From assembly GCA_003229935.1 (NCBI GenBank), contig QIGD01000038.1, positions 1 through 12,173 of the forward strand: a stretch of DNA of 12,173 nt. The letters run 5' to 3'. Source of the stretch: Methanobacteriota archaeon (lineage in GTDB: Archaea; Hydrothermarchaeota; Hydrothermarchaeia; Hydrothermarchaeales; BMS3B). The notes below the pieces were generated by a model. It saw nothing but the letters and a program-made list of their open reading frames with translations. It was not told where the DNA came from and did not search any database. The position numbers and the translations under genes were made by a program. Shown here piece after piece: positions 6,231 through 12,173 of this stretch; positions within the stretch are counted from its first letter, which is position 1, and the number at the start of each line of letters is the position of its first letter.

Positions 6231-6581
6231 ATGGTAACAAAAAAGCCAGGTAAGCAGAGAAAAGCCTTCTTTGCTGCTTCTCTAAACAGGAAACACAGGT
6301 TTCTTAGAGCTCATCTAAGTAAAAACCTGAGGAAGGAATATGAAATCAGTAGTCTCCCAGTGCGCACAGAGGATACTGTGAAAATAATGAGAGGAGACAA
6401 TAAAGGTACGGAAGGTGTTGTGCAAAAGATACTCCTGAAGAAGAGCAGAATATATGTTGCAGGTGTAACCATTGCCAAAGCTGATGGCAGTGACAGGTTT
6501 TATCCAGTTCATCCATCCAATGTTATGATAACCAGACTAGAGCTCAAAGATGAAAAAAGAAAAAAGGTACTTGAGAGGTAG
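6231..6581 (+). CDS. rpl24: Large-subunit ribosomal protein uL24
   Basis: uL24 (116 residues from this start) is an assembly-initiating protein that binds domain I of 23S rRNA near the tunnel exit. The archaeal N-terminal extension PGKQRKAFFAASLNRKHRFLRAHLSKNLRKEY is followed by a KOW domain (about 46-73) with VRTEDTVKIMRGDNKGTEG. I chose ATG 6231, where TAGGTGAT (6219-6226) gives proper spacing. The in-frame GTG at 6222 lies within that site. The gap to uL14 is nine bases. Confidence 0.95.
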   Translation: MVTKKPGKQRKAFFAASLNRKHRFLRAHLSKNLRKEYEISSLPVRTEDTVKIMRGDNKGTEGVVQKILLKKSRIYVAGVTIAKADGSDRFYPVHPSNVMITRLELKDEKRKKVLER

Positions 6582-6586
6582 TAAAA

Positions 6587-7327
6587 ATGAGCAGACACGC
6601 TAAAAGATTGATGGCACCAAGGACTCTACAGATTCCTAGGAAAGAGCATAAGTTCATAGTTAAGCCCTCTCCAGGGCCTCATAATTATGAAACATCAGTA
6701 TCCATTCTCATAGCTATACGTGATATGCTAGGTCTTGCTACAAACGCAAGAGAAGCAAGAAAGATTATAAAGAGTGGAAAAGTTCTTGTGGATGCCAAAG
6801 TCAGGAAAGACCATAAATTCCCCATAGGTTTGATGGATATCCTTGAGATTCCAGAGGGTGATGTCCTAAAGATAGTTATGATAAACAGGAAGGGTAAGAT
6901 TGTTCTTGTAGATATAAGCAAAGAGGCAGCCAGAACAAAACTCTATAAGATAAGAAACAAGACAATCCTCAAGGGTGGAAATCTTCAGCTCAATCTTCAT
7001 GACGGAACAAACCTGTTAATCCCTGTGAAGGACCCAAGAAATCCAGAGGAAGATATCTATAACACTAGGGATACCCTTGTTGTAAGTCTAGCTAATAAGG
7101 AAATTGAAAAACATATGAAATATAAGGAGGGCAGTCTTGCCTATATCACAGGTGGCTCCCATAGAGGTGAGATAGCCAGAATTAAGGAGATAAATAAGAT
7201 AAGAAGCACAATACCCAATGAGGTCATCCTTGAAGGAAATGATGACACAGCTTTTGAGACCATAGAGGAATATGTTTTTGTTATAGGTGAAGAAAGCCCT
7301 GTTCTACCTGAGGTGGTGTTTCCATGA
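6587..7327 (+). CDS. rps4e: Small-subunit ribosomal protein eS4
   Basis: eS4 is found in archaea and eukaryotes but not bacteria; here it is 246 residues, the normal size. The N-terminus HAKRLMAPRTLQIPRKEHKF is a family hallmark. An S4-type RNA-binding fold follows (about 43-90, with ATNAREARKIIKSGKVLVDA), then the eS4 central domain, and a KOW segment near 183-200 (AYITGGSHRGEIARIKEI). It contacts 16S rRNA on the body of the 30S subunit. ATG 6587 follows GAGAGGTAG, which contains the uL24 stop. The end overlaps uL5 by four bases. Confidence 0.96.
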   Translation: MSRHAKRLMAPRTLQIPRKEHKFIVKPSPGPHNYETSVSILIAIRDMLGLATNAREARKIIKSGKVLVDAKVRKDHKFPIGLMDILEIPEGDVLKIVMINRKGKIVLVDISKEAARTKLYKIRNKTILKGGNLQLNLHDGTNLLIPVKDPRNPEEDIYNTRDTLVVSLANKEIEKHMKYKEGSLAYITGGSHRGEIARIKEINKIRSTIPNEVILEGNDDTAFETIEEYVFVIGEESPVLPEVVFP

Positions 7328-7833
7328 ACACAATGAGGAACTTGAAGATTGCCGCTGTTACAGTAAATATGGGCATTGGTGAAGGTGGAAAAAGACTGGT
7401 AATAGCAGAGAAGCTCTTGGAGCAGCTTACAGGACAGAAACCTATACGCAGAATGGCAACAAAAGCAATTCAAACCTTTGGAATAAGAAAGGGTTTACCT
7501 ATAGCCTGTAAGGTGACTCTCAGAAATGAAAAAGCTATAGATTTTCTGAAGCGAGCCCTTGAGGCAAAAGACAGAAGAATTAAATCCAGCAACTTCGACC
7601 AATTGGGAAACTTCTCCTTTGGCATAAGAGAACACATTGATATCGATGGAGTAAAGTATGACCCAAATGTTGGCATCGTTGGAATGGATGTAAATATTTC
7701 TATAGAGAGGTCAGGTTCTAGAGTGAAGAAAAGAGCACTGAAAAGGGCAAAAATAGGAAAAAGGCACCTTGTAAGTAAAGATGATGCCATAGAATTCATC
7801 AAAAAAGAGTTTAATGTCGTGGTGGAGGATTGA
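7324..7833 (+). CDS. rpl5: Large-subunit ribosomal protein uL5
   Basis: This 169-residue protein has the archaeal uL5 length. NMGIGEGGKRLVIAEKLLEQLTGQKPIRRMATKAIQTFGIRKG is the conserved N-terminal half, and FSFGIREHIDIDGVKYDPNVGIVGMDV the second signature. uL5 binds 5S rRNA in the central protuberance together with uL18 (encoded further down) and contacts P-site tRNA. ATG 7324 overlaps the eS4 stop (ATGA) and lies seven bases after AGGTGG (7311-7316). A second ATG at 7333 is too far from that site. Confidence 0.96.
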   Translation: MNTMRNLKIAAVTVNMGIGEGGKRLVIAEKLLEQLTGQKPIRRMATKAIQTFGIRKGLPIACKVTLRNEKAIDFLKRALEAKDRRIKSSNFDQLGNFSFGIREHIDIDGVKYDPNVGIVGMDVNISIERSGSRVKKRALKRAKIGKRHLVSKDDAIEFIKKEFNVVVED

Positions 7834-7837
7834 AATT

Positions 7838-7987
7838 ATGGAAGAGAAAAAGAAAGTGGGCAAAGGCACAAGAAAATGCAGAAGGTGTGGTTCTCATGGC
7901 CCTATTATAAGGAGATATGGACTTTATATTTGCAGGCATTGTTTCAGAGAAGTTGCTAGAGACATTGGATTTAAAAAATATGAGTGA
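7838..7987 (+). CDS. rps14: Small-subunit ribosomal protein uS14, zinc-binding type
   Basis: This gene of only 49 codons is easily missed by length filters. It encodes the compact zinc-type uS14: CRRC at 14-17 and CRHC at 32-35 provide four cysteines for one zinc ion, separated by GSHGPIIRRYGLYI, and the tail IGFKKYE is typical. The protein binds 16S rRNA in the 30S head. Position between uL5 and uS8 is the universal one. ATG 7838 lies four bases after the uL5 stop, with GGTGGAGG (7820-7827) upstream as ribosome-binding site. Its stop, TGA 7985-7987, overlaps the Shine-Dalgarno of uS8. Confidence 0.96.
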   Translation: MEEKKKVGKGTRKCRRCGSHGPIIRRYGLYICRHCFREVARDIGFKKYE

Positions 7988-7997
7988 GGTGCGTTAA

Positions 7998-8387
7998 ATG
8001 CAGATAGATCCACTAGCAGATGCATTATCCAACATGAAAAATAATGAGCATACAGGCAACATGAACTGTATTATCAGACCTTCTTCAAAAATTATTGGTA
8101 ATGTGTTTAAAGTAATACAGGAGCATGAATATATAGGTGAATTTGAGTATGTCGATGATGGAAAAGCAGGAATTTTAAAAGTCCAACTCAATGGAAAGAT
8201 AAATGATTGTGGAATTATAAGGCCGAGATATCCCGTTGGAACTACTGAGTTCGAGAAGTTTGAAAAGCGGTTCCTTCCAGCAAAGAATTTCGGAATACTT
8301 ATAGTTTCGACCACCGAGGGTATAATGTCCCATACGAAAGCAAAAGAACTGGGTATCGGTGGCAGGCTTCTAGCCTATATTTACTGA
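7998..8387 (+). CDS. rps8: Small-subunit ribosomal protein uS8
   Basis: This is a 129-residue archaeal uS8. DPLADALSNMKNNEHTG opens the protein, and the C-terminal signature ILIVSTTEGIMSHTKAKELGIGGRLLAYIY is complete. It binds the central domain of 16S rRNA (helix 21) and is a primary assembly protein. In Escherichia coli uS8 represses the spc operon by binding an mRNA copy of its rRNA site near the uL5 start. I did not find an evident copy here but could not fold the RNA. GAGGTG (7986-7991) gives six bases of spacing to ATG 7998. Confidence 0.96.
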   Translation: MQIDPLADALSNMKNNEHTGNMNCIIRPSSKIIGNVFKVIQEHEYIGEFEYVDDGKAGILKVQLNGKINDCGIIRPRYPVGTTEFEKFEKRFLPAKNFGILIVSTTEGIMSHTKAKELGIGGRLLAYIY

Positions 8388-8397
8388 GGTGTGAGTC

Positions 8398-8946
8398 ATG
8401 GTTCAAATTCCTTTATTAAAAGAAGTCGTAGAGGCACCGGAAGGAGTAACTTTAGCCCTTGAGGGTGAATATGTAGTTGTCAGAGGCCCGAATGGAGAGC
8501 TTAAGAGGAGACTCTACTACCCAAGTGTGAAAATTACACCGGAAGACGGAAATATAGTTATCATTTCTCTCTTCCCGAGAAAGAGGCAGCTTGCTATAAT
8601 TGGTACCTTTGCGTCTCATATAAAAAATATGATTAAGGGAGTGACAGAGGGCTTCACATACAAGCTCAAAGTTGTTTATTCCCACTTTCCTATAACTGTT
8701 AAAGTTAAGGGAAATGAAATGATAGTTGAAAATTTTCTGGGCGAAAGGGTGCCCAGAAAGACTAAGATATTTGGCATATGTAAAGTGAAGGTAATGGGTC
8801 AGGAGATTACAGTTGAAGGAATAAACAAAGAAGAGGTTGGGCAGACAGCAGCCAGACTTGAGCAACTTACAAAGATAAAGGGTAAAGATAGGAGAGTCTT
8901 CCAGGACGGCATATATCTCATAAAAAAAGATAGCATGAAAGTATAA
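8398..8946 (+). CDS. rpl6: Large-subunit ribosomal protein uL6
   Basis: At 182 residues this matches archaeal uL6, which is built of two similar alpha/beta domains. The first contains VVRGPNGELKRRLYYPSVKI and FASHIKNMIKGVTEGFTYKLKVVYSHFPI. The second contains VENFLGERVPRKTKI and ITVEGINKEEVGQTAARLEQLTKIKGKDRRVFQDGIYLI. uL6 lies near the sarcin-ricin loop and the factor-binding site. ATG 8398 follows the uS8 stop by ten bases, within which GAGGTGTGAG acts as ribosome-binding site. Confidence 0.96.
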   Translation: MVQIPLLKEVVEAPEGVTLALEGEYVVVRGPNGELKRRLYYPSVKITPEDGNIVIISLFPRKRQLAIIGTFASHIKNMIKGVTEGFTYKLKVVYSHFPITVKVKGNEMIVENFLGERVPRKTKIFGICKVKVMGQEITVEGINKEEVGQTAARLEQLTKIKGKDRRVFQDGIYLIKKDSMKV

Positions 8947-8956
8947 GGTGATAAGA

Positions 8957-9319
8957 ATGAGTAAAAGAAAACCAGAATTTAAAAGAGTTGATTATCACAG
9001 GTATAAAAAGCTGAGGCGTTCTGGATGGAGAAAGCCAAAAGGAGTACATAATAAAGCGAGAGTATACAAAAAAGGAAAAGCCCTATCACCCAGTATTGGT
9101 TATGGTAACAAATCTTCTGAAAGAGGTAAGCATCCCTCTGGCTACTTTGTGGTTCTGGTGAACAATGAAAAAGAACTTGTTCCAATTGATAAGGAGACTC
9201 AGGCTGTAATGTTTTCTGCAACACTGGGCAAGAGAAAGAAATCCCTGCTCTATGCAAAAGCTCTGGAACTTGGCTTGAAGGTATTAAATCCACCAAAAGA
9301 TTCACTAAAGGAGGCTTAA
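8957..9319 (+). CDS. rpl32e: Large-subunit ribosomal protein eL32
   Basis: eL32 is specific to archaea and eukaryotes; this copy is 120 residues. FKRVDYHRYKKLRRSGWRKPKGVHNKAR contains the eL32 signature, with the RSGWRKPKG core around residues 22-30. SIGYGNKSSERGKHPSGYFVVLVNN is the conserved second half. It binds 23S rRNA on the solvent side of the large subunit. ATG 8957 is four bases after AAGGTGAT (8945-8952), which overlaps the uL6 stop. An in-frame GTG at 8948 is part of that site and not the start. Confidence 0.95.
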   Translation: MSKRKPEFKRVDYHRYKKLRRSGWRKPKGVHNKARVYKKGKALSPSIGYGNKSSERGKHPSGYFVVLVNNEKELVPIDKETQAVMFSATLGKRKKSLLYAKALELGLKVLNPPKDSLKEA

Positions 9320-9323
9320 GATT

Positions 9324-9773
9324 ATGTCTCTGCTTACACAGCGAAGGCTTGCTTCAAAGATTCTTAAAGTTGGTACAAACAAAATATGGTTTGATCCTGA
9401 GGCTACTGAAGATATTGAAGCAGCGGTCACAAGAGATGATGTAAGAGGACTTATATCTGATGGCGATGTATCAGTAAAACCTGTAGTAGGTACCAGCAGA
9501 GGGAGAGCAAGGAAGATTGCTCTGCAGAAAGCAAAAGGAAGAAGGCGCGGTCAGGGGAGCAGGAAAGGTGCTAAAGGTGCGAGATTTCCAAGAAAGAAAA
9601 GATGGATGGTAACAATAAGAGCAGTAAGAAAAGAACTTACCTCTCTCAGGGAGAGTGGTGAAATAGAGTCCAGCACCTACAGAAGATTATACCTTCTTGC
9701 TAAAGGTGGTACATTTAAAAGCAGGGCACATCTGAGGCATTATATAAAAGAACATGATTTTATTAAAGGGTGA
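9324..9773 (+). CDS. rpl19e: Large-subunit ribosomal protein eL19
   Basis: eL19 is an archaeal/eukaryotic protein of typically about 150 residues, here 149. It begins LLTQRRLASKILKVGTNKIWFDPEA, passes through a very basic stretch RARKIALQKAKGRRRGQGSRKGAKGARFPRKKRWM (about 60-94), and ends in the conserved YRRLYLLAKGGTFKSRAHLRHYI. It lies near the tunnel exit and makes an inter-subunit bridge. AAAGGAGG (9308-9314 region) gives about nine bases of spacing to ATG 9324. It follows eL32 by four bases, the normal archaeal order. Confidence 0.95.
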   Translation: MSLLTQRRLASKILKVGTNKIWFDPEATEDIEAAVTRDDVRGLISDGDVSVKPVVGTSRGRARKIALQKAKGRRRGQGSRKGAKGARFPRKKRWMVTIRAVRKELTSLRESGEIESSTYRRLYLLAKGGTFKSRAHLRHYIKEHDFIKG

Positions 9774-9778
9774 TTATT

Positions 9779-10354
9779 ATGGCAAGAGGACCTAGATACA
9801 GAGTTCCATTCAGGAGAAGAAGGAAAGGAAAAACAGATTATAGGAGAAGATTGAAGCTTCTCTTTTCAGGTAAACCAAGAGCAGTAATTAGAGTTAGTAC
9901 AAAGCATATTACTTCACAGATTGTTAAATTTTCCCCAAAGGGTGACAGCACAATGACTTCTGCCTCTTCCAAGGAGATACAGAAGCTGGGCTGGAAAGGC
10001 TCAGGTAAGAGTTTGCCAGCCTGTTATCTCCTTGGTTATCTACTGGGCAAAAGGGCTCAGAATGAAGGTATTAAAGAGGTTGTTCTTGATCTCGGTCTTC
10101 TCTCACCAATTCCAGGTTCAAGGGCTTTTGCTGTACTCAAGGGTATGATTGATTCAGGGCTTAATGTACCCCATGGTGATAATATATTTCCAGATGATGA
10201 CAGAATAAGAGGAGAACACATAGCAAATTATGCCAAACAGTTAGGTGAGGAAGAGAAAGGCAGGGTGTTCTCCCAGTATATCTCAAGAGGCTTAGACCCT
10301 GAGAAGTTACCAGAGCACTTTAAGGATGTGCTCAATAAAATAAGAGGTGTATGA
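9779..10354 (+). CDS. rpl18: Large-subunit ribosomal protein uL18
   Basis: This 191-residue protein is the long archaeal uL18, with a 5S rRNA-binding core and a C-terminal extension absent in bacteria. RGPRYRVPFRRRRKGKTDYRRRLKLL is the basic N-terminus, PRAVIRVSTKHITSQIV the first strand, and CYLLGYLLGKRAQNEGIKEVVLDLGL and the segment SGLNVPHGDNIFPDDDRIRGEHI follow. It anchors 5S rRNA in the central protuberance with uL5. ATG 9779 is used, because the in-frame GTG at 9770 lies within the ribosome-binding site GGGTGAT, which also contains the eL19 stop. Confidence 0.95.
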   Translation: MARGPRYRVPFRRRRKGKTDYRRRLKLLFSGKPRAVIRVSTKHITSQIVKFSPKGDSTMTSASSKEIQKLGWKGSGKSLPACYLLGYLLGKRAQNEGIKEVVLDLGLLSPIPGSRAFAVLKGMIDSGLNVPHGDNIFPDDDRIRGEHIANYAKQLGEEEKGRVFSQYISRGLDPEKLPEHFKDVLNKIRGV

Positions 10355-10356
10355 TC

Positions 10357-11004
10357 ATGGAAGAACCTGAATGGATACCCAAGACCAGACTTGGCAGAAT
10401 GGTAAAAAACGGAGAAATTAAGGATATTTCAGAAATATATAAAATTGACCTGCCAATAATGGAACCCGAGATAATTGATACGCTTCTGCCAGAGGTTGAA
10501 GAGGAAGTTATTGATATTAATATGGTTCAGAGAATGCATAAGTCAGGAAGAAGGGTTAGATTCAGAGCAATAGTTGCTGTTGGAAATAAGGATGGCTATG
10601 TTGGTCTTGGCAAGGGTGTGACCAAAGAGGTTGGCCCTGCCATAAGAAAGGCAATTAAAAATGCCAAGGTGAATATGATTGAGGTAAAGCGCGGCTGTGG
10701 TTCTTGGGAATGTGGCTGTGGCGAACCTCATACAGTTCCTTTTGCTATAACAGGCAGGGCAGGAAGTGTTAGAGCAACATTAATGCCTGCTCCCAGAGGC
10801 GTTGGTCTGGTATGTAACGATGTCTCAAAGAAGATATTGATTCTGGCAGGAATCCAAGATGTATGGGCAAAAAGCCTCGGACAGACCAAGACAACAGTAA
10901 ATAATGCCAGAACCACTTATGAAGCTCTTAGAAATGCCAACCTTGTCAAGCTTAAGGAAGAAATGACTCTGTCTATTGGAATAGCTACTGGGAAGGTGAC
11001 TTAG
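10357..11004 (+). CDS. rps5: Small-subunit ribosomal protein uS5
   Basis: uS5 (215 residues from this start) lines the mRNA entry tunnel and contributes to decoding fidelity. The archaeal N-terminus EEPEWIPKTRLGRMVKNGEI precedes a double-stranded RNA-binding-like domain (RRVRFRAIVAVGNKDGYVGLGKGVTKEV) and the C-terminal domain (GSWECGCGEPHTVPF, then SVRATLMPAPRGVGLV). GAGGTG (10344-10349) is one base before ATG 10351 but seven before ATG 10357, so 10357 is the likely start. The gene ends directly against uL30, with no base between. Confidence 0.95.
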   Translation: MEEPEWIPKTRLGRMVKNGEIKDISEIYKIDLPIMEPEIIDTLLPEVEEEVIDINMVQRMHKSGRRVRFRAIVAVGNKDGYVGLGKGVTKEVGPAIRKAIKNAKVNMIEVKRGCGSWECGCGEPHTVPFAITGRAGSVRATLMPAPRGVGLVCNDVSKKILILAGIQDVWAKSLGQTKTTVNNARTTYEALRNANLVKLKEEMTLSIGIATGKVT

Positions 11005-11472
11005 ATGAAGCGTCTGGCTGTTGTGAAGGTTAGAGGAAGTATAGATGTTAAAGGCACTATAAGAGATACATTCAAAATGCTGAATATTATAAAGGTTAAT
11101 AACTGTACTTTTATAGATAACAGGCCGACTTACATGGGAATGTTACAGAAAGTTAAGGATTATGTAACCTGGGGTGAAGTTTCAGCTGAAGATGTTGAGT
11201 TTATATTGAAGCACAGAGGTGAGCTTGAAGGCGGTCATAGGATTACAGATGGTTATATTAAGGAGAATACATCTTTTGAAAATATAGCTGACTTTACAAG
11301 AGATTTTGCAGAATTTAAGGCTGAAATCAGTGATATACCTGGGCTAAAGAAGATTTTCAGGCTGCATCCGCCAAGAAAAGGCCACAAAGGAATAAAAAGA
11401 AGCTTCAAAGAGGGAGGCTCTCTTGGATATAGAGGCAACGACATCAAAAAGTTACTAAATAAAATGAGGTGA
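11005..11472 (+). CDS. rpl30: Large-subunit ribosomal protein uL30
   Basis: At 155 residues this is the archaeal/eukaryotic form; bacterial uL30 is about 60. The core LAVVKVRGSIDVKGTIRDTFKMLNI is followed by NNCTFIDNRPTYMGMLQKVKDYVTWGEV, and the extension ends with the conserved FRLHPPRKGHKGIKRSFKEGGSLGYRG. It binds 23S rRNA near the central protuberance. The ATG is immediately after the uS5 stop, with GGTGA (10995-10999) five bases upstream. The stop TGA lies inside the uL15 ribosome-binding site. Confidence 0.95.
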   Translation: MKRLAVVKVRGSIDVKGTIRDTFKMLNIIKVNNCTFIDNRPTYMGMLQKVKDYVTWGEVSAEDVEFILKHRGELEGGHRITDGYIKENTSFENIADFTRDFAEFKAEISDIPGLKKIFRLHPPRKGHKGIKRSFKEGGSLGYRGNDIKKLLNKMR

Positions 11473-11477
11473 TTCTT

Positions 11478-11918
11478 ATGGCTCTGAAATACAGAAAATT
11501 AAGGAGAAAAGCAGGTTACAGAAGCTGTGGCAGAGGCTCTCATAAGAAAAATAGAGGTGCAGGAAATAGGGGAGGCAAAGGTATGGCAGGTACACATAAG
11601 GGTAAGTACACTTGGGTTGTCAAGTATGCACCAAACTACTTTGGAAGACATGGCTTTAAATTGCCGGAAGGAATAAGGAATATCTACAAAAGTATAAATA
11701 TTGGGGAACTTGATGAGATTGCCTCTGAACTTCTTGCTGAAGGAATTGCCAAAGTGAGTGATGATGGTATTGAGATTGATATAACTGTTCTTGGCTGCAA
11801 GAAAGTCCTAGGCAAGGGAAAAGTAACAAGAAATCTAGTTATCAAAGCACCAAGATTTTCTGGAACTGCTGTTGAAAAGATAGAGAAAGCAGGCGGAAAG
11901 GTAGTTATATTGGAGTGA
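11478..11918 (+). CDS. rpl15: Large-subunit ribosomal protein uL15
   Basis: This is a 146-residue uL15. The glycine- and arginine-rich N-terminal arm (residues about 14-42: YRSCGRGSHKKNRGAGNRGG and onward) threads into 23S rRNA during late 50S assembly. The C-terminal globular half contains GFKLPEGIR and the conserved VLGKGKVTRNLVIKAPRFSGTAVEKIEKAGGKVVIL. ATG 11478 lies four bases after GAGGTGAT (11466-11473). An in-frame GTG at 11469 belongs to that site. It precedes secY as in most prokaryotes. Confidence 0.96.
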   Translation: MALKYRKLRRKAGYRSCGRGSHKKNRGAGNRGGKGMAGTHKGKYTWVVKYAPNYFGRHGFKLPEGIRNIYKSINIGELDEIASELLAEGIAKVSDDGIEIDITVLGCKKVLGKGKVTRNLVIKAPRFSGTAVEKIEKAGGKVVILE

Positions 11919-11922
11919 AACT

Positions 11923-12173
11923 ATGGGAATTCTCCATAGATATGAAAGTTTTCTAACAAGTTTGCCAGAAGTTGAACGCCCTAGGGTCGCAATGACCTTC
12001 AAGAATAAGATAAAGTGGACTGGAATAATAATTATCACTTATCTTGTGATGACAAACATAATGCTATATGGTCTTGACCATAGCAGAGCAATAAACTACT
12101 TCGGTCCAATGCAGACTATTCTTGCCAGCAAGTTTGGTACCCTTATCACGCTAGGTATAGGACCTATTGTAAC
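11923..12173 (+). CDS. secY: Preprotein translocase subunit SecY (partial, cut by window end)
   Basis: Only the first 83 residues are in the window; a full archaeal SecY has about 450-490. The visible part has the archaeal signature LPEVERPRVAMTFKNKIKWTG (positions about 14-34) just before the first membrane segment (about 34-50, GIIIITYLVMTNIMLYG). Residues 70-83, KFGTLITLGIGPIV, are the start of the plug and second-helix region with the conserved LGIGPIV. SecY forms the protein-conducting channel in the cell membrane with SecE and Sec-beta and receives ribosomes via uL23 and uL29. The start follows uL15 by four bases, with GGAGTGA (11912-11918) as ribosome-binding site. Confidence 0.95.
   Translation, partial: MGILHRYESFLTSLPEVERPRVAMTFKNKIKWTGIIIITYLVMTNIMLYGLDHSRAINYFGPMQTILASKFGTLITLGIGPIV

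Noticed and set aside
8452..8865. A 137-codon minus-strand ORF opposite uL6
   Set aside because: It is wholly antisense to a complete uL6, and its translation shows no family resemblance and no plausible start context.
613..12173. A novel defence or mobile system embedded in the cluster
   Set aside because: Every gene is a recognisable core translation or secretion gene in standard archaeal order, with no insertion, integrase, or inverted terminal repeats.

Overview
This window is a near-complete archaeal ribosomal-protein superoperon (the S10/spc-type cluster) on the + strand. It holds 24 genes read in one direction: 22 ribosomal proteins, the RNase P protein Rpp29, and the start of secY. 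The archaeal assignment rests on proteins that bacteria lack (eS4, eL32, eL19, Rpp29), on archaeal-type forms of the universal proteins (long uL3, uL4, uS5, uL18 and uL30; a 49-residue zinc-type uS14; an archaeal SecY N-terminus), and on the gene order. Shine-Dalgarno sites of the GAGGTGAT type precede nearly every gene. The DNA is A+T-rich and uses AGA/AGG heavily for arginine. The protein set looks euryarchaeal, but I cannot name a lineage from sequence alone.

Layout: positions 1-612 hold no supportable gene. Near the end of that stretch is a good archaeal promoter (BRE plus TATA box, about 507-521). About 25 bases downstream, roughly where the RNA should begin, is a nested hairpin (544-580), followed by the ribosome-binding site of the first gene. 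From 613 on, genes are packed with at most 12 bases between them and several ATGA or TAATG overlaps: uL3, uL4, uL23, uL2, uS19, uL22, uS3, uL29, Rpp29, uS17, uL14, uL24, eS4, uL5, uS14, uS8, uL6, eL32, eL19, uL18, uS5, uL30, uL15, secY (cut by the window end). I see no internal terminator or promoter, so a single long, translationally coupled transcript is the simplest reading.

The products work together. The large-subunit proteins line the peptidyl-transferase centre (uL2, uL3), the exit tunnel (uL4, uL22, uL23, uL24, uL29, eL19) and the central protuberance with 5S rRNA (uL5, uL18). The small-subunit proteins build the mRNA entry channel (uS3, uS5) and the head and body. Rpp29 matures tRNAs, and SecY is the membrane channel onto which the ribosome docks.

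The main anomaly is in uL2. The true N-terminus (from 2669) runs into a stop at 2744, and the rest of the protein continues in another frame. The nine or ten bases at the join match uL2 in both frames, which is what an 11-base deletion between two direct repeats would leave. Because uL2 is essential, a sequencing or assembly error is the first suspicion. I found no sign of a wholly new system here; the other points of interest are the leader hairpin, the unusually uniform gene junctions, and the gene-free upstream stretch.
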